Positions 42,170 through 50,577 of a stretch of 64,000 bases of DNA are shown in pieces. The DNA comes from JAICWP01 sp035252015. Its GTDB lineage: Bacteria > Acidobacteriota > Terriglobia > Terriglobales > Acidobacteriaceae. Both the position numbers and the translations under genes were made by a program. The stretch is taken from contig DATFDP010000121.1 of assembly GCA_035252015.1 (NCBI GenBank), positions 1-64,000 on the forward strand. The letters run 5' to 3'. A model generated the notes under the pieces. That model searched no databases and was not told the origin of the DNA. It saw nothing but the letters and a program-made list of their open reading frames with translations. Positions within the stretch are counted from its first letter, which is position 1; each line of letters begins with the position of its first letter.

Positions 42170-42325
42170 CAGTTGACGGCCGACGTATAAAACCCGCCTA
42201 GCAATACTGCGAACAGTTACACTCTATTCAAGTTCTTCCGCTAAAAGGCGTTCGGCGACTCTTAGTCAAAGGCGGAGAGCGGACAGCCATAGGCCAAGGA
42301 CGGTTATTCACGCCAAACCCGACCC

Positions 42326-43405
42326 ATGTTTGAACGGCTCGACCAACTCGAAACCCGCTACCAGGAATTGGAGCGCTCCCTCGCTTCGCCGGAGGTTATC
42401 TCCGACTCGGCCAAATACCAAAAGGCCGCCAAAGCTCACAGCGAACTCACGCCCGTGGTGGAGAAGTACCGCGAATACAAGGACTTGAAGCGGGGTATCG
42501 AGGAGAGCAAGGCGATGCTGGCGGAGGAGAAAGACCAAGAGATGCGAGCCTACGCCCAGGAAGAGCTGGACAAACTGGAGGAGCGCGCCGGGCAGGTGGA
42601 GCAAGAGCTCAAGGTCCTGCTGCTGCCGAAGGACCCGAACGATGAGAAGAACATCGTTCTGGAGATACGCGCCGGCACCGGCGGGGACGAGGCCACCCTT
42701 TTCGCCGCGGAAATGTTCCGCATGTACACCCGTTACGCCGAGACGCAGCGCTGGAAGGTGGAAGTTCTTTCTACGTCGGAATCGGGCGTGGGTGGGCTGA
42801 AGGAAGTGATCGCCATCATCGAGGGTGACCGCGTCTACTCGCGGCTAAAGTATGAGAGCGGCGTGCACCGGGTGCAGCGCGTGCCGGAGACTGAGCAGCA
42901 GGGCCGGGTGCATACTTCCGCGGTCACCGTCGCGGTGCTTCCCGAAGCCGAAGACGTGGACATCAAGATCGAAGCCAAGGACCTGCGCATTGACACCTTC
43001 TGCTCCTCCGGCCCAGGCGGCCAATCGGTGAATACGACCTATTCCGCGGTACGTGTCACCCATATTCCGACCGGGGTAGTGGTGAGCTGCCAGGACGAAA
43101 AATCCCAGATTAAGAACCGGGAAAAGGCCATGCGGGTGCTGCGCTCTCGGCTCTACGAAATCGAACTGCAAAAGCAGCAGGAGCAGCTGGCGAAAGAACG
43201 GCGTGCCATGGTTGGCACCGGCGACCGCAGTGAAAAGGTCCGCACTTACAACTTTCCGCAGAACCGTGTTACCGATCACCGGATCGGCCTGACTCTGCAC
43301 CAGTTGGGCGAGGTGATGGACGGCAAGCTCCAGCCCATCATTGACGCCCTCGTCACGCACTACCAGGCGGAAAAGCTGAAGCAGGAAACGGCCACGGTGG
43401 GGTGA
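42326..43405 (+). CDS. prfA: Peptide chain release factor 1
   Basis: Recognises UAA and UAG and triggers peptide release. The 359-residue protein has the coiled-coil N-terminal domain, the catalytic GGQ in SGPGGQSVNTTYSAVR (GGQ about 231-233) and the RF1-specific RTYNFPQNRVTDHRI. The RF1-like N-terminus and the position directly before prmC favour prfA over prfB. Note that UGA is not read by RF1, so this gene does not compete at the selD UGA. Confidence 0.96.
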   Translation: MFERLDQLETRYQELERSLASPEVISDSAKYQKAAKAHSELTPVVEKYREYKDLKRGIEESKAMLAEEKDQEMRAYAQEELDKLEERAGQVEQELKVLLLPKDPNDEKNIVLEIRAGTGGDEATLFAAEMFRMYTRYAETQRWKVEVLSTSESGVGGLKEVIAIIEGDRVYSRLKYESGVHRVQRVPETEQQGRVHTSAVTVAVLPEAEDVDIKIEAKDLRIDTFCSSGPGGQSVNTTYSAVRVTHIPTGVVVSCQDEKSQIKNREKAMRVLRSRLYEIELQKQQEQLAKERRAMVGTGDRSEKVRTYNFPQNRVTDHRIGLTLHQLGEVMDGKLQPIIDALVTHYQAEKLKQETATVG

Positions 43406-43410
43406 GGCGA

Positions 43411-43440
43411 GTACCCAGTACCTGGTACTTAGTTGCCAGA
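43411..43440. repeat. AGTACC stutter repeat between prfA and prmC
   Basis: AGTACCCAGTACCTGGTACT and TAGTTGCCAG: three GTACC/GGTAC words in 30 bp. Same style as the other stutter repeats, close to 41040-41098 and 28674-28698 in wording. Confidence 0.5.
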
Positions 43441-43483
43441 AGCTCTGCAGTGACTGGGATTAGTGGCACTGAGAACTGACCCC

Positions 43484-44320
43484 ATGCAGCTTCGCCACGC
43501 AATTCAAAGCGCAGAAAATCGGCTGCAAGCCGCCCACGTAGGTTCGCCACGGATGAACGCCGAACTACTCGCCATGTTTGTGCTGGGCTGTGATCGTGCC
43601 TACCTCTACGCCCACGGCGAACATGCGCTGACTAAAGACGAGATGGCGCGTTACGATGATGCCTTGGGCGAGCGCGCCCGCGGAGTGCCCGCGCAATACA
43701 TTACCGGGCACCAGGAGTTCTGGGGCATGGACCTGATCGTTTCGCCCGCCGTGCTCATCCCCAGGCCTGAGACTGAACACGTGATCGAAACTGTGCTGGA
43801 CCTAGCACGCAACCAGCCTCCACACAACATGGTAGATGTGGGCACCGGCTCCGGCTGCATTGTTCTGGCGCTTGCCAAGGAATTCCCCAAGGCCAGAATC
43901 CACGCGACGGACATTTCCGCCGAAGCTCTGGAAATTGCCCGCGCCAATGCGGCCCGCCATCAGCTGCAAGAGCGGATTCAGTTCCACCGCGGCGATCTGC
44001 TGGCTGGTATGGAGGAGAACGCTTTCGATTACGTGGTTTCCAATCCTCCCTACATAGGCGACTGGGAGGCCGATTCCGTCGAAGCCCAGGTGCGTCGCTT
44101 CGAGCCCCGCCACGCGCTGTTTGCCGGCGCCACCGGCCTCGAAATGTTTGCCCGGCTAATTCCCCAGGCGCGCAAAGCCATGCAGGCGGGCGGCTGGCTG
44201 ATAATGGAAATGGGGCAGTCTAGCCGGGACAGGGTTTGCGAGCTATTGAAGGATTGGGAGGAGATTCGCGTCACCAACGATCTGCAAGGCATTGCGCGAG
44301 TCGTCGCGGCGCGGAGATGA
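43484..44320 (+). CDS. prmC: Release factor glutamine methyltransferase
   Basis: Methylates the GGQ glutamine of release factors. From the ATG at 43484 it has 278 residues: N-terminal helical domain, motif I VDVGTGSGCIVLALAKEF, and the NPPY catalytic motif (VVSNPPYIGDWE, about 187-190). Its partner prfA lies 78 nt upstream. A GTG at 43463 would add seven residues (MALRTDP). Confidence 0.95.
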   Translation: MQLRHAIQSAENRLQAAHVGSPRMNAELLAMFVLGCDRAYLYAHGEHALTKDEMARYDDALGERARGVPAQYITGHQEFWGMDLIVSPAVLIPRPETEHVIETVLDLARNQPPHNMVDVGTGSGCIVLALAKEFPKARIHATDISAEALEIARANAARHQLQERIQFHRGDLLAGMEENAFDYVVSNPPYIGDWEADSVEAQVRRFEPRHALFAGATGLEMFARLIPQARKAMQAGGWLIMEMGQSSRDRVCELLKDWEEIRVTNDLQGIARVVAARR

Positions 44321-44422
44321 TGACGTTGGCCCGTGCTACGCTTTGGATTTCGGCTTAGGAGTCGGATGGGTCCCGTAGATCTCCAGTTCGGTGCGGACTC
44401 ACCTGAGCGTGACCCCGGAGTC

Positions 44423-44959
44423 CTAGGCTACGCCCGCCACTCTAAACAGCTTCATCTGTTCCTCGAATTTCACCCCTTCCAGTTCGAGCAGCCAGCGCTT
44501 GGCCGGCAATCCCCCGCCATAGCCGCCCAGAGTGCCATCGGAGGCAATCACCCGATGGCAGGGAACCACAATGGCCACGGGATTATCGTGATTGGCCATG
44601 CCTACCGCGCGAAATCCGCGCGGCTGACCCACCGCCCGCGCGATCTCGGCGTACGTGCGCGTTTCACCGTAAGGGATGTCGAGCAGCTTCTGCCAGCAGC
44701 GCCGCTGGAAGTCGGTGCCACGCAGGTCGAGCTCAAAGCCGAACTCGCGCCGATGCCCGGCAAAGTATTGCTCCAACTCCACGGCGAAGGGGCGCATTTT
44801 TGTCGCCGACTCTTCCCAGCACGCATTGGCAAAGTGGCTGTTTCGAGGCGGAAAGACCCCACGCACGAATTCCAGCAGGGCCAAGCCACGCTCCGAAGCC
44901 GCGAGTAATAATGGTCCAACGGCAGAGGATCGCATACGCCAGTAGTGCAGTGTTTCCAT
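44423..44959 (-). CDS. ogt: Methylated-DNA--protein-cysteine methyltransferase
   Basis: Repairs O6-alkylguanine by transfer of the alkyl group to its own cysteine. From the ATG at 44959 it has 178 residues with the active-site motif IVVPCHRVIASDGTLGGYGG (Cys about 134) and RCWQKLLDIPYGETRTYAEI for DNA binding. The open frame continues upstream to 45187, but that part has no family similarity, so the internal ATG is preferred. It converges with prmC across a 102-bp gap. Confidence 0.93.
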   Translation of the reverse strand: METLHYWRMRSSAVGPLLLAASERGLALLEFVRGVFPPRNSHFANACWEESATKMRPFAVELEQYFAGHRREFGFELDLRGTDFQRRCWQKLLDIPYGETRTYAEIARAVGQPRGFRAVGMANHDNPVAIVVPCHRVIASDGTLGGYGGGLPAKRWLLELEGVKFEEQMKLFRVAGVA

Positions 44960-45240
44960 AGATATCAGCCTAGCACAGGGTTCTACTAGGCGGCGTGCGC
45001 AGCCGGTTGTCAGCTCAGGATCAAAAAGAAAGCTAAACTTAGAACTCCAGGTGGAGCCGCCGAGAGAGAACGAGGACTTCCCAGAACCATGCCCATTGTC
45101 GTCGCTCACAAGAAGCGCCCTGACTCCGTGGCGAACGAAGGCGTCCGCCAGCTGTTTCATGGTGCTCTGCGGAGTCTGGCTGATCACGCGTTCTACTGAG
45201 GTGTCCTCAGGTTGGGTATAGTAGCTGCTTTGGAGGCCAG

Positions 45241-46542
45241 ATGGGTCGCAAGACGCAAGAGTCTCGCAAGCTGCAAAAACGCGCCGAGGCGGTGATCCCC
45301 GGCGGAGTGGATTCCCCGGTACGGGCTTTCCAGGCAGTGGGCGGCGATCCTCCTTTCATCGTGCGAGGCGAGAGTTCGCGTATCTGGGACGCGGATGGCA
45401 ACGAGTACATAGAATACCTGGGCTCATGGGGACCACTGATTATGGGCCACGCCGCGCCGGAGGTGGTGGAGGCCGTGATCGAAGCGGCCCGCAAGGGTAC
45501 CAGCTTTGGGGCTTCCAACCCGCTGGAGCCGGAGCTGGCGGAGGTGGTGCTCTCCGCCTTTCCAAAAATGGAGAAGATCCGTTTTGTGAATTCGGGCACG
45601 GAAGCGACGATGTCTGCAATCCGGCTGGCCCGCGCCTACACTAAACGCAAGTACGTGGTGAAATTCGAAGGCTGCTACCATGGACATGCTGATGCGCTGC
45701 TGGTGAAGGCAGGGTCAGGCGTGGCCACACTCGGAATTCCGGGTTCGGCCGGCGTTCCCGAGGAATTCACGCAGTTCACGCTGGCTTTGCCCTTCAATGA
45801 TGCCGACGCGGTAGACCAGGCGTTCAAGAAGTTTAAAGGCCAGATTGCCTGCGTCATCGTGGAGCCAGTGGTGGGCAACATGGGGTGTGTCCCGCCGACG
45901 AAGGGATACTTGGATGCCCTGCGTTACATCACTTCGCGGGATAATGCGCTGCTGATTTTCGACGAAGTGATGACCGGCTTCCGCCTGGCTTTTGGCGGGG
46001 CGCAGGAAGTGTTTGGCACGGCGCCCGACATGACTACGCTGGGCAAGATTATTGGCGGCGGCTTGCCCGTGGGCGCCTACGCCGGCGCAGCAGAAATAAT
46101 GGACATGGTGGCACCACTCGGCCCGGTGTATCAGGCGGGCACGCTTTCTGGCAATCCACTGGCTATGGCGGCGGGCTTGGCCACGGTGTGCTACCTGCGC
46201 GAAAACCGAGAACTCTACGGGCGCATGGAGCGGACTGCCGCCACGCTGGTGACCATGGTGGCCGAAGCGGCAAGAGAGGCGGGTGTGCCCATCACGTACA
46301 ACCGTGTGGGCTCCATGTTTACCTGGTTCTTCGCCGAAGGGCCAGTGACCAACTGGGTTAGCGCTTCGAAAAGCGACACTGAAGCCTTTGGCCGCTTCCA
46401 TCGTGCCATGCTGGAAGAGGGGGTGTATCTGCCGCCTTCGCAATATGAAGCGGCGTTCCTCAGTGCCGCCCATACCGATGAAGACGTGCGTCAAACCGTT
46501 GCGGCGGCTCGGGCGGCATTCGCGGTGGTGGAAGCAAAGTAA
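45241..46542 (+). CDS. hemL: Glutamate-1-semialdehyde 2,1-aminomutase
   Basis: Makes 5-aminolevulinate for haem by the C5 pathway. The 433-residue PLP enzyme starts SRKLQKRAEAVIPGGVDSPV and has FVNSGTEATMSAIRLARAYT, FDEVMTGFRLAFGGAQ and the PLP lysine in TTLGKIIGGGLPVGAYAG (Lys about 269). TTGGAGG upstream gives a good ribosome binding site. Single gene; no other haem genes nearby. Confidence 0.96.
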   Translation: MGRKTQESRKLQKRAEAVIPGGVDSPVRAFQAVGGDPPFIVRGESSRIWDADGNEYIEYLGSWGPLIMGHAAPEVVEAVIEAARKGTSFGASNPLEPELAEVVLSAFPKMEKIRFVNSGTEATMSAIRLARAYTKRKYVVKFEGCYHGHADALLVKAGSGVATLGIPGSAGVPEEFTQFTLALPFNDADAVDQAFKKFKGQIACVIVEPVVGNMGCVPPTKGYLDALRYITSRDNALLIFDEVMTGFRLAFGGAQEVFGTAPDMTTLGKIIGGGLPVGAYAGAAEIMDMVAPLGPVYQAGTLSGNPLAMAAGLATVCYLRENRELYGRMERTAATLVTMVAEAAREAGVPITYNRVGSMFTWFFAEGPVTNWVSASKSDTEAFGRFHRAMLEEGVYLPPSQYEAAFLSAAHTDEDVRQTVAAARAAFAVVEAK

Positions 46543-46567
46543 TTAACGATTGACGAATTACGATTGG
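46541..46567. repeat. AACGATTGACGAATTACGATTGG stutter repeat, left
   Basis: AATTAACGATTGACGAATTA and CGATTGG directly after the hemL stop. A reversed relative is at 47203-47244, so the two bracket the PilZ gene. Confidence 0.55.
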
Positions 46568-46750
46568 AAAATGCCGCGCTGCCCTGGAGACAATCAGACA
46601 AGCTGATAGCCGGGCCGCTCCCTTGCCTCCATTCTGGGCAATGATCCCAGTTCGAGAGTCCGGCACTTTCGTAAGTCCCCCAAGTTATCCCTGACGCATT
46701 CAGGCCGCCTTATAAGGGAGAAAGGCGAGACTCTCGCCCTGGGTGGTGCT

Positions 46751-47161
46751 ATGGAATCCCCGGTATCATCTCTGGAATGCAGATCCGCGGCGAGCGTCGC
46801 CGGTAGCGGTCCGGCCAGCCAACTGGAAGACGCGAAGAAATGGCTGGGAAGCGGCCACGAGCGGCGGGTGCGAGTACGCGTGTCCTCGCGGCTCCCGCTG
46901 AGTGTCAAGTTTGGCGGAATCTATGAAAGCCCGGCGGAAGCCTCCGATATCAGCGCCCGTGGTATGTTTTTTGCCCTGCAGCAACGGCTGGAGATAGGAA
47001 CTGCCATTGAATTGGTTTTCCGCCTGCCCCGGCATGTGATTGGCGTGGATGGCATCTGGTTGCGCTGCCCGGCAGAGGTGGTGCGGGTGCAAGAGGGCTT
47101 GCCGGGAGGCAGGTTTGGAATTGCAGCGAAGATCACGAGTTACGAGATCTTCGTCGGATGA
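46751..47161 (+). CDS. PilZ-domain protein
   Basis: 136 residues. The C-terminal ~100 residues form a PilZ domain, with ERRVRVRVSSRLPLSV (RxxxR-like motif) and DISARGMFFALQQ (D/NxSxxG motif), the two c-di-GMP-contact motifs. The first arginine motif is RRVRVR, close to consensus, so binding is plausible. The N-terminal ~35 residues are Ser/Ala-rich. Likely a c-di-GMP receptor; target unknown. The 208-bp gap upstream has no gene. Confidence 0.82.
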   Translation: MESPVSSLECRSAASVAGSGPASQLEDAKKWLGSGHERRVRVRVSSRLPLSVKFGGIYESPAEASDISARGMFFALQQRLEIGTAIELVFRLPRHVIGVDGIWLRCPAEVVRVQEGLPGGRFGIAAKITSYEIFVG

Positions 47162-47202
47162 GCTGAAGGGAATCGCGACGTTCTTCAATGACGATTTGGA
47201 AG

Positions 47203-47245
47203 AGGTTTTCAATCGTCAATCGCAAATCTTCAATCGTCAATTTTC
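47203..47245. repeat. CAATCGTCAATCGCAAATC stutter repeat, right
   Basis: TTTTCAATCGTCAATCGCAA, then ATCTTCAATCGTCAATTTTC. Its reverse complement resembles the left copy at 46541. It covers the last codons and stop of the deacetylase on the other strand. Confidence 0.55.
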
Positions 47246-47943
47246 TCTTTCATCATCTCCGGCACAGTTACGAACGTGAACCCTTGGTCGCGGCAACGGC
47301 CGATGAGTTGGTTCACGGCGCTGACCGTGAAGGAACGATCCACACCCAGGTAGCGGTGCCCGCCATCGTGCAGCAAAATAACGTCGCCGCCTTCCACGCT
47401 GCCCATCACCTTGTTTTCAACCTCGCCAGCCGATTTGGCGTCCCAATCCCAGCCACTCACGCTCCATAACACCGGTATCAGCCCGCAACGGCGCACCGCC
47501 CGCAGCGCCTGGGGCGTGCGGCCGCCATAAGGTGGGCGAAACAGGCTGGAGTGCGCGCCTAGCGTCTGCTGCAGCACGTCAGCACAACGCCTGATCTGGC
47601 TCTCCACCTCTTTGGGCCGCACAAAAATCAGATTGGGATGATCATGCGTGTGGTTCCCGATCACGTGGCCTGCGGCGGCGATCTGGCGAGCGATCTCGGG
47701 GCGTTGCGCTACAAAGCGACCGATCAGAAAGAAGGTGGCGCAGATTTGGTGGCGGTCCAGGACCTCCAGCAACCGTGGCGTCCAGGGATCGTTCGGGCCA
47801 TCGTCGAAGGTGAGGGCCAGTTGGCGCGAGCCCTCGCCGGCGCCGATAAAGGTGCGGCCAAAAAGCTGGGAACGTGGCGCCATAGTGTTGTAGCCGGCGG
47901 CGGCCAGGCTAGCCAGGCCGGCAGTGGCGAGAAGGCCGAGCAT
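47230..47943 (-). CDS. Polysaccharide deacetylase (NodB/CE4 family)
   Basis: From the ATG at 47943 it has 237 residues: an N-terminal hydrophobic anchor or signal (MLGLLATAGLASLAAAGYNT), then the NodB domain with LALTFDDGPNDPWTPRLLEV (metal Asp), HVIGNHTHDHPNLI (metal His) and FRPPYGGRTPQAL. It probably removes N-acetyl groups from peptidoglycan or exopolysaccharide outside the cytoplasmic membrane. A longer frame extends upstream but lacks similarity and runs over the divergent gene. The C-terminus (MKEKIDD) is encoded within a stutter repeat. Confidence 0.88.
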   Translation of the reverse strand: MLGLLATAGLASLAAAGYNTMAPRSQLFGRTFIGAGEGSRQLALTFDDGPNDPWTPRLLEVLDRHQICATFFLIGRFVAQRPEIARQIAAAGHVIGNHTHDHPNLIFVRPKEVESQIRRCADVLQQTLGAHSSLFRPPYGGRTPQALRAVRRCGLIPVLWSVSGWDWDAKSAGEVENKVMGSVEGGDVILLHDGGHRYLGVDRSFTVSAVNQLIGRCRDQGFTFVTVPEMMKEKIDD

Positions 47944-48104
47944 TGGGGGATTGTAAATGGTAGGCGGCTGGAAACAGCTCCGCTTGCCGAAGCGGCTAGA
48001 GCACCCGTACAAACTCCGTTCAACCTGGGTGGGGTGCTTTTCTGCCAATTGCCAGAGACACTCAGGCGAGATATCCTGCCTAGCGACCCGGAAAATCTGC
48101 TGAA

Positions 48105-48767
48105 ATGGCCAAACTCTTCGAGCTTCCCCGATACATTGCAGTCGAAGGTCCAATTCGGGTGGGCAAGAGCACCTTGGCGCGAATTCTGGCTGAGCGCCTG
48201 AACGCGCAGCGGGTGGCGGAACCCGACGAGAATCCCTTCCTGAAGGCCTTTTATGATGGCGAGCCGGGGGCCGCCTTCCAGGCACAGTTTGCCTTTCTGG
48301 CGCGCCGCTTCGAACAGCTAAAAGCCTTGGACGTGAACGTCCGGTCCAACAAAGCGGTGGTCGCCGACTACATCTTTGAAAAAGACAAGCTCTTCGCCTA
48401 TCTCAACCTCAGCGATGTGGAACTGGAGACCTACAACCGCTATTACAACTACTTCCGCGAACAGCTCCCCACCCCGGACCTGGTCATCTATCTGCAAGCT
48501 TCGCCCGAAGTGCTGCGCAAGCGGCTCAAGAAGAAAAGCGTATCGGCGGAGAAGGGTATCAGCCAGGATTACCTCGAGGCGGTGGTGAAGGCTTATGAGC
48601 ACTTCTTTTTTCACTACACCGCGTCTGACCTGCTGATCGTCAACACCTCCGATATTGACTTCGTGGACCGCAACGAAGACTTGCAGGAACTGCTGCGCAA
48701 GGTCTCGGAGCCGATCAAGGGCACACAGTACTTTCTGCCGCTGGGCTCGGAAGCGGCCAGCGCGTAA
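48105..48767 (+). CDS. Deoxynucleoside kinase
   Basis: Phosphorylates deoxynucleosides in the salvage pathway. The 220-residue protein has the P-loop YIAVEGPIRVGKSTLARIL (about 11-29), the substrate-site EPDENPFLKAFY and ADYIFEKDKLFAYLNLSDVE, and a LID region RKRLKKKSVSAEKGI. This is the dNK/deoxyguanosine-kinase family found in several bacterial phyla. Divergent from the deacetylase (161-bp gap). Confidence 0.88.
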   Translation: MAKLFELPRYIAVEGPIRVGKSTLARILAERLNAQRVAEPDENPFLKAFYDGEPGAAFQAQFAFLARRFEQLKALDVNVRSNKAVVADYIFEKDKLFAYLNLSDVELETYNRYYNYFREQLPTPDLVIYLQASPEVLRKRLKKKSVSAEKGISQDYLEAVVKAYEHFFFHYTASDLLIVNTSDIDFVDRNEDLQELLRKVSEPIKGTQYFLPLGSEAASA

Positions 48768-48800
48768 TCTTTCTGGGATACGGAAAATCACTACATACTG

Positions 48801-50201
48801 CTAGGGCAAATGGTCCAGGTAGCAAACTCCGTCTGTGGGCTGGGCGGGCGGTGTAGGTGGTTTCAGCCAGTCTGGATGACTGAAGTCGAAGAACTCGGTC
48901 ATGTCGGGCTGATTGGCATCACGCAGGGTAAGGCTGCGCAAGTGGAAGCGGGTTTCAATGAACTTCAGCATGGCTGTGGAATCCATCACCGAGTGCGACA
49001 CAAAACCCTTGCGGGCATAGGGAGAAACCACAAACATAGGCACGCGGTAGCCGGTGGAGGTGAAATCGCAGGTTCGCCCGCCGCCGCTAGTGGTGCAGAT
49101 GTCGCCGGTTTGCAGGTCCTGAGGCGGGATGCCGTCTGGATTGATTGCAGCCTGTGGCGGGACATGGTCGTAAAAACCGCCGCCTTCGTCGGTGGTCCAA
49201 ATAAAGGCTGAGTGCGCCCAAGAGGAACTGCCCATGAGCGCATTGATGAAGCTGGAGACGTACGCCGCCCCGGCCTGGATGGACGGGCCGAGGGCATTAG
49301 GGTTCTCTGCCGGGTGCTCATCTAGCCCGCTGAAGTAGCCGCTCTCAATCAGCGCCACCTGGGGCAGGTTGTTGCTATTCAGGTCTCGGAAATACTGTGC
49401 TGCCGGCACCACGTTCTGGGAATACTTCTTTCCGGCGGCGAACATGCTGATATAGCTGCCCTGCAGCAGCGAGCCGTTCACCTTGTCGGTAACGTAGATC
49501 TTCCACGACACGCCTGCCGTCTGTAATTCATCAAAAATCGTCGGGTTGCTCAGGACCGTTCCTGTACCTAATGGATACACATGTCCCGCCGAGGTGGCCG
49601 ACAGAATGTACATGCGATTCGGCTGCGTGCGGGTCATCACCGGCGAGAAGAAGCGATCGGAAGTGGCGAAGTACGTGGCCATGAAGTAGTAGTAAGGCAG
49701 ATCCGTCTGGTCGTAATACCCCATCACTCGCCGTCCCGCGACGTCGTGATAATGCAGCGCCTGGGCGTCCTTGGCGGCGGTTTGCACAAAGCCGTCGAGG
49801 GTGGCGTCATTTGACGTGGGGTTCTGCCGGTTGAAGTCCACATGACTCTCATTCCAAGAAGGGCTGGGATTTTCCACACAGGTTGTGAGCAAGTGGAAAG
49901 CGGTCACGGCGCCGGCGGCAGACGGGTTGGAGGCATTTGCCGGCGTGCCATCAACGTCGCCGGAAAAGCCGTTGGCGACACGATAGGCATTGAGGTGCCC
50001 GAAATAGTGGTCGAAGGAGCGGTTCTCCTGCACCATGATCACGATGTGATTGATGGCGGCGTCCAAGGCAGGATTATCGGCTGGTGGTGGCTGGCTAATC
50101 CCCACTAGGCCCTGGCATCCGTTGAGCATAGTAACGGTAAGAAAGCATAAAGTGCAGAGAAGGAGCTTGCTCAGGCCCAAGGCAGTCCGGTTCGTCATCA
50201 T
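48801..50201 (-). CDS. Phosphoesterase lipoprotein (phospholipase C / acid phosphatase-like)
   Basis: 466 residues from the ATG at 50201. The N-terminus is a lipoprotein signal with lipobox LNGC (CFLTVTMLNGCQGL). The phosphoesterase family (PF04185) starts at HIVIMVQENRSFDHYFGHLN and has GYYDQTDLPYYYFMATYFAT, TRTQPNR and TTDEGGGFYDHVPP. Such enzymes hydrolyse phospholipids or organic phosphates outside the cytoplasm. Convergent with the deoxynucleoside kinase (33-bp gap). Confidence 0.88.
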   Translation of the reverse strand: MMTNRTALGLSKLLLCTLCFLTVTMLNGCQGLVGISQPPPADNPALDAAINHIVIMVQENRSFDHYFGHLNAYRVANGFSGDVDGTPANASNPSAAGAVTAFHLLTTCVENPSPSWNESHVDFNRQNPTSNDATLDGFVQTAAKDAQALHYHDVAGRRVMGYYDQTDLPYYYFMATYFATSDRFFSPVMTRTQPNRMYILSATSAGHVYPLGTGTVLSNPTIFDELQTAGVSWKIYVTDKVNGSLLQGSYISMFAAGKKYSQNVVPAAQYFRDLNSNNLPQVALIESGYFSGLDEHPAENPNALGPSIQAGAAYVSSFINALMGSSSWAHSAFIWTTDEGGGFYDHVPPQAAINPDGIPPQDLQTGDICTTSGGGRTCDFTSTGYRVPMFVVSPYARKGFVSHSVMDSTAMLKFIETRFHLRSLTLRDANQPDMTEFFDFSHPDWLKPPTPPAQPTDGVCYLDHLP

Positions 50202-50507
50202 GTCCGTGAACCTGAGATGTTGGATTGCGAGCCGCCGTTGGCCCGCTCGCTGGCCCATTCCCGTCGAAGAATTGCTTCACCGCGACCCACTGAGAGCACC
50301 GAGGGACCTTTTTTCATCTACGTTTCTCTGCATGTCCGGCGTGCTCGGCGGTGGAATTGGTCCGTGATCGTCAATTGCAGCCCTGCTAAGGCTCGCTGAT
50401 CTGCTAACCAGTGCATTAGGGCGAAAATCCCAGGAGTACTACGGCCTTTCGTGTAATACGTTTTCCGCCCCTCCAGCCTACAATTCAGCAGCTACTTACA
50501 AGAAACC

Positions 50508-50577
50508 CAAAGCCCGGGCAAGCCTGCCGGAGCACAAGCCGTTTTCCCCCGAAACGGTTTTTTTTTGGAGGAAACCT
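50508..50577 (+). promoter_or_regulatory. Conserved 5' leader of GH-like protein A
   Basis: Two blocks are shared with the leader of the convergent paralogue: CAAAGCCCGGGCAA (50508-50521; paralogue CAAAGCCGGGGCAA, 53813-53800) and GTTTTCCCCCGAAAC (50541-50555; paralogue GTTTCCCCCGAAAC, 53776-53763). Distances from the first block to the start codon are 57 and 62 nt. In both leaders the C-rich/T-rich strand can also pair with the ribosome binding site. The RNA class is unknown to me. Confidence 0.5.
50539..50566 (+). terminator. Intrinsic terminator abutting the RBS (attenuator-like)
   Basis: CCGTTT (50539-50544) pairs with AAACGG (50552-50557), 7-nt loop, followed by nine T (50558-50566). 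The ribosome binding site GGAGG starts at the very next base (50567) and the GTG start is at 50578. A terminator at this place would switch off the gene it precedes, which suggests transcription attenuation. Confidence 0.65.

Larger units (their letters stand above)
50202..50577. other. Divergent intergenic region with GH leader
   Basis: 376 bp between the phosphoesterase lipoprotein and the GH-like gene. The first 250 bp show no gene or strong motif; TACAAT (50479-50484) could be a -10 for the GH-like gene, with no clear -35. The last 90 bp hold a conserved leader (see next entries). Confidence 0.45.

Noticed and set aside
44960..45187. 76-codon N-terminal extension of ogt
   Set aside because: The extension has no similarity to methyltransferases and the family N-terminus matches the internal ATG at 44959.
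46625..46680. tRNA-like T-arm word CAGTTCGAGAGTCCGG
   Set aside because: No matching acceptor stem, D-arm or anticodon arm upstream.
47944..48285. 114-codon N-terminal extension of the polysaccharide deacetylase
   Set aside because: It overlaps the start of the deoxynucleoside kinase on the other strand, and the signal/anchor helix begins at the ATG at 47943.
50485..50560. c-di-GMP-I (GEMM) riboswitch upstream of the GH-like gene
   Set aside because: Only a CAAAGCC-like tract matches; the two paired helices and the GAAA tetraloop of the aptamer could not be placed.
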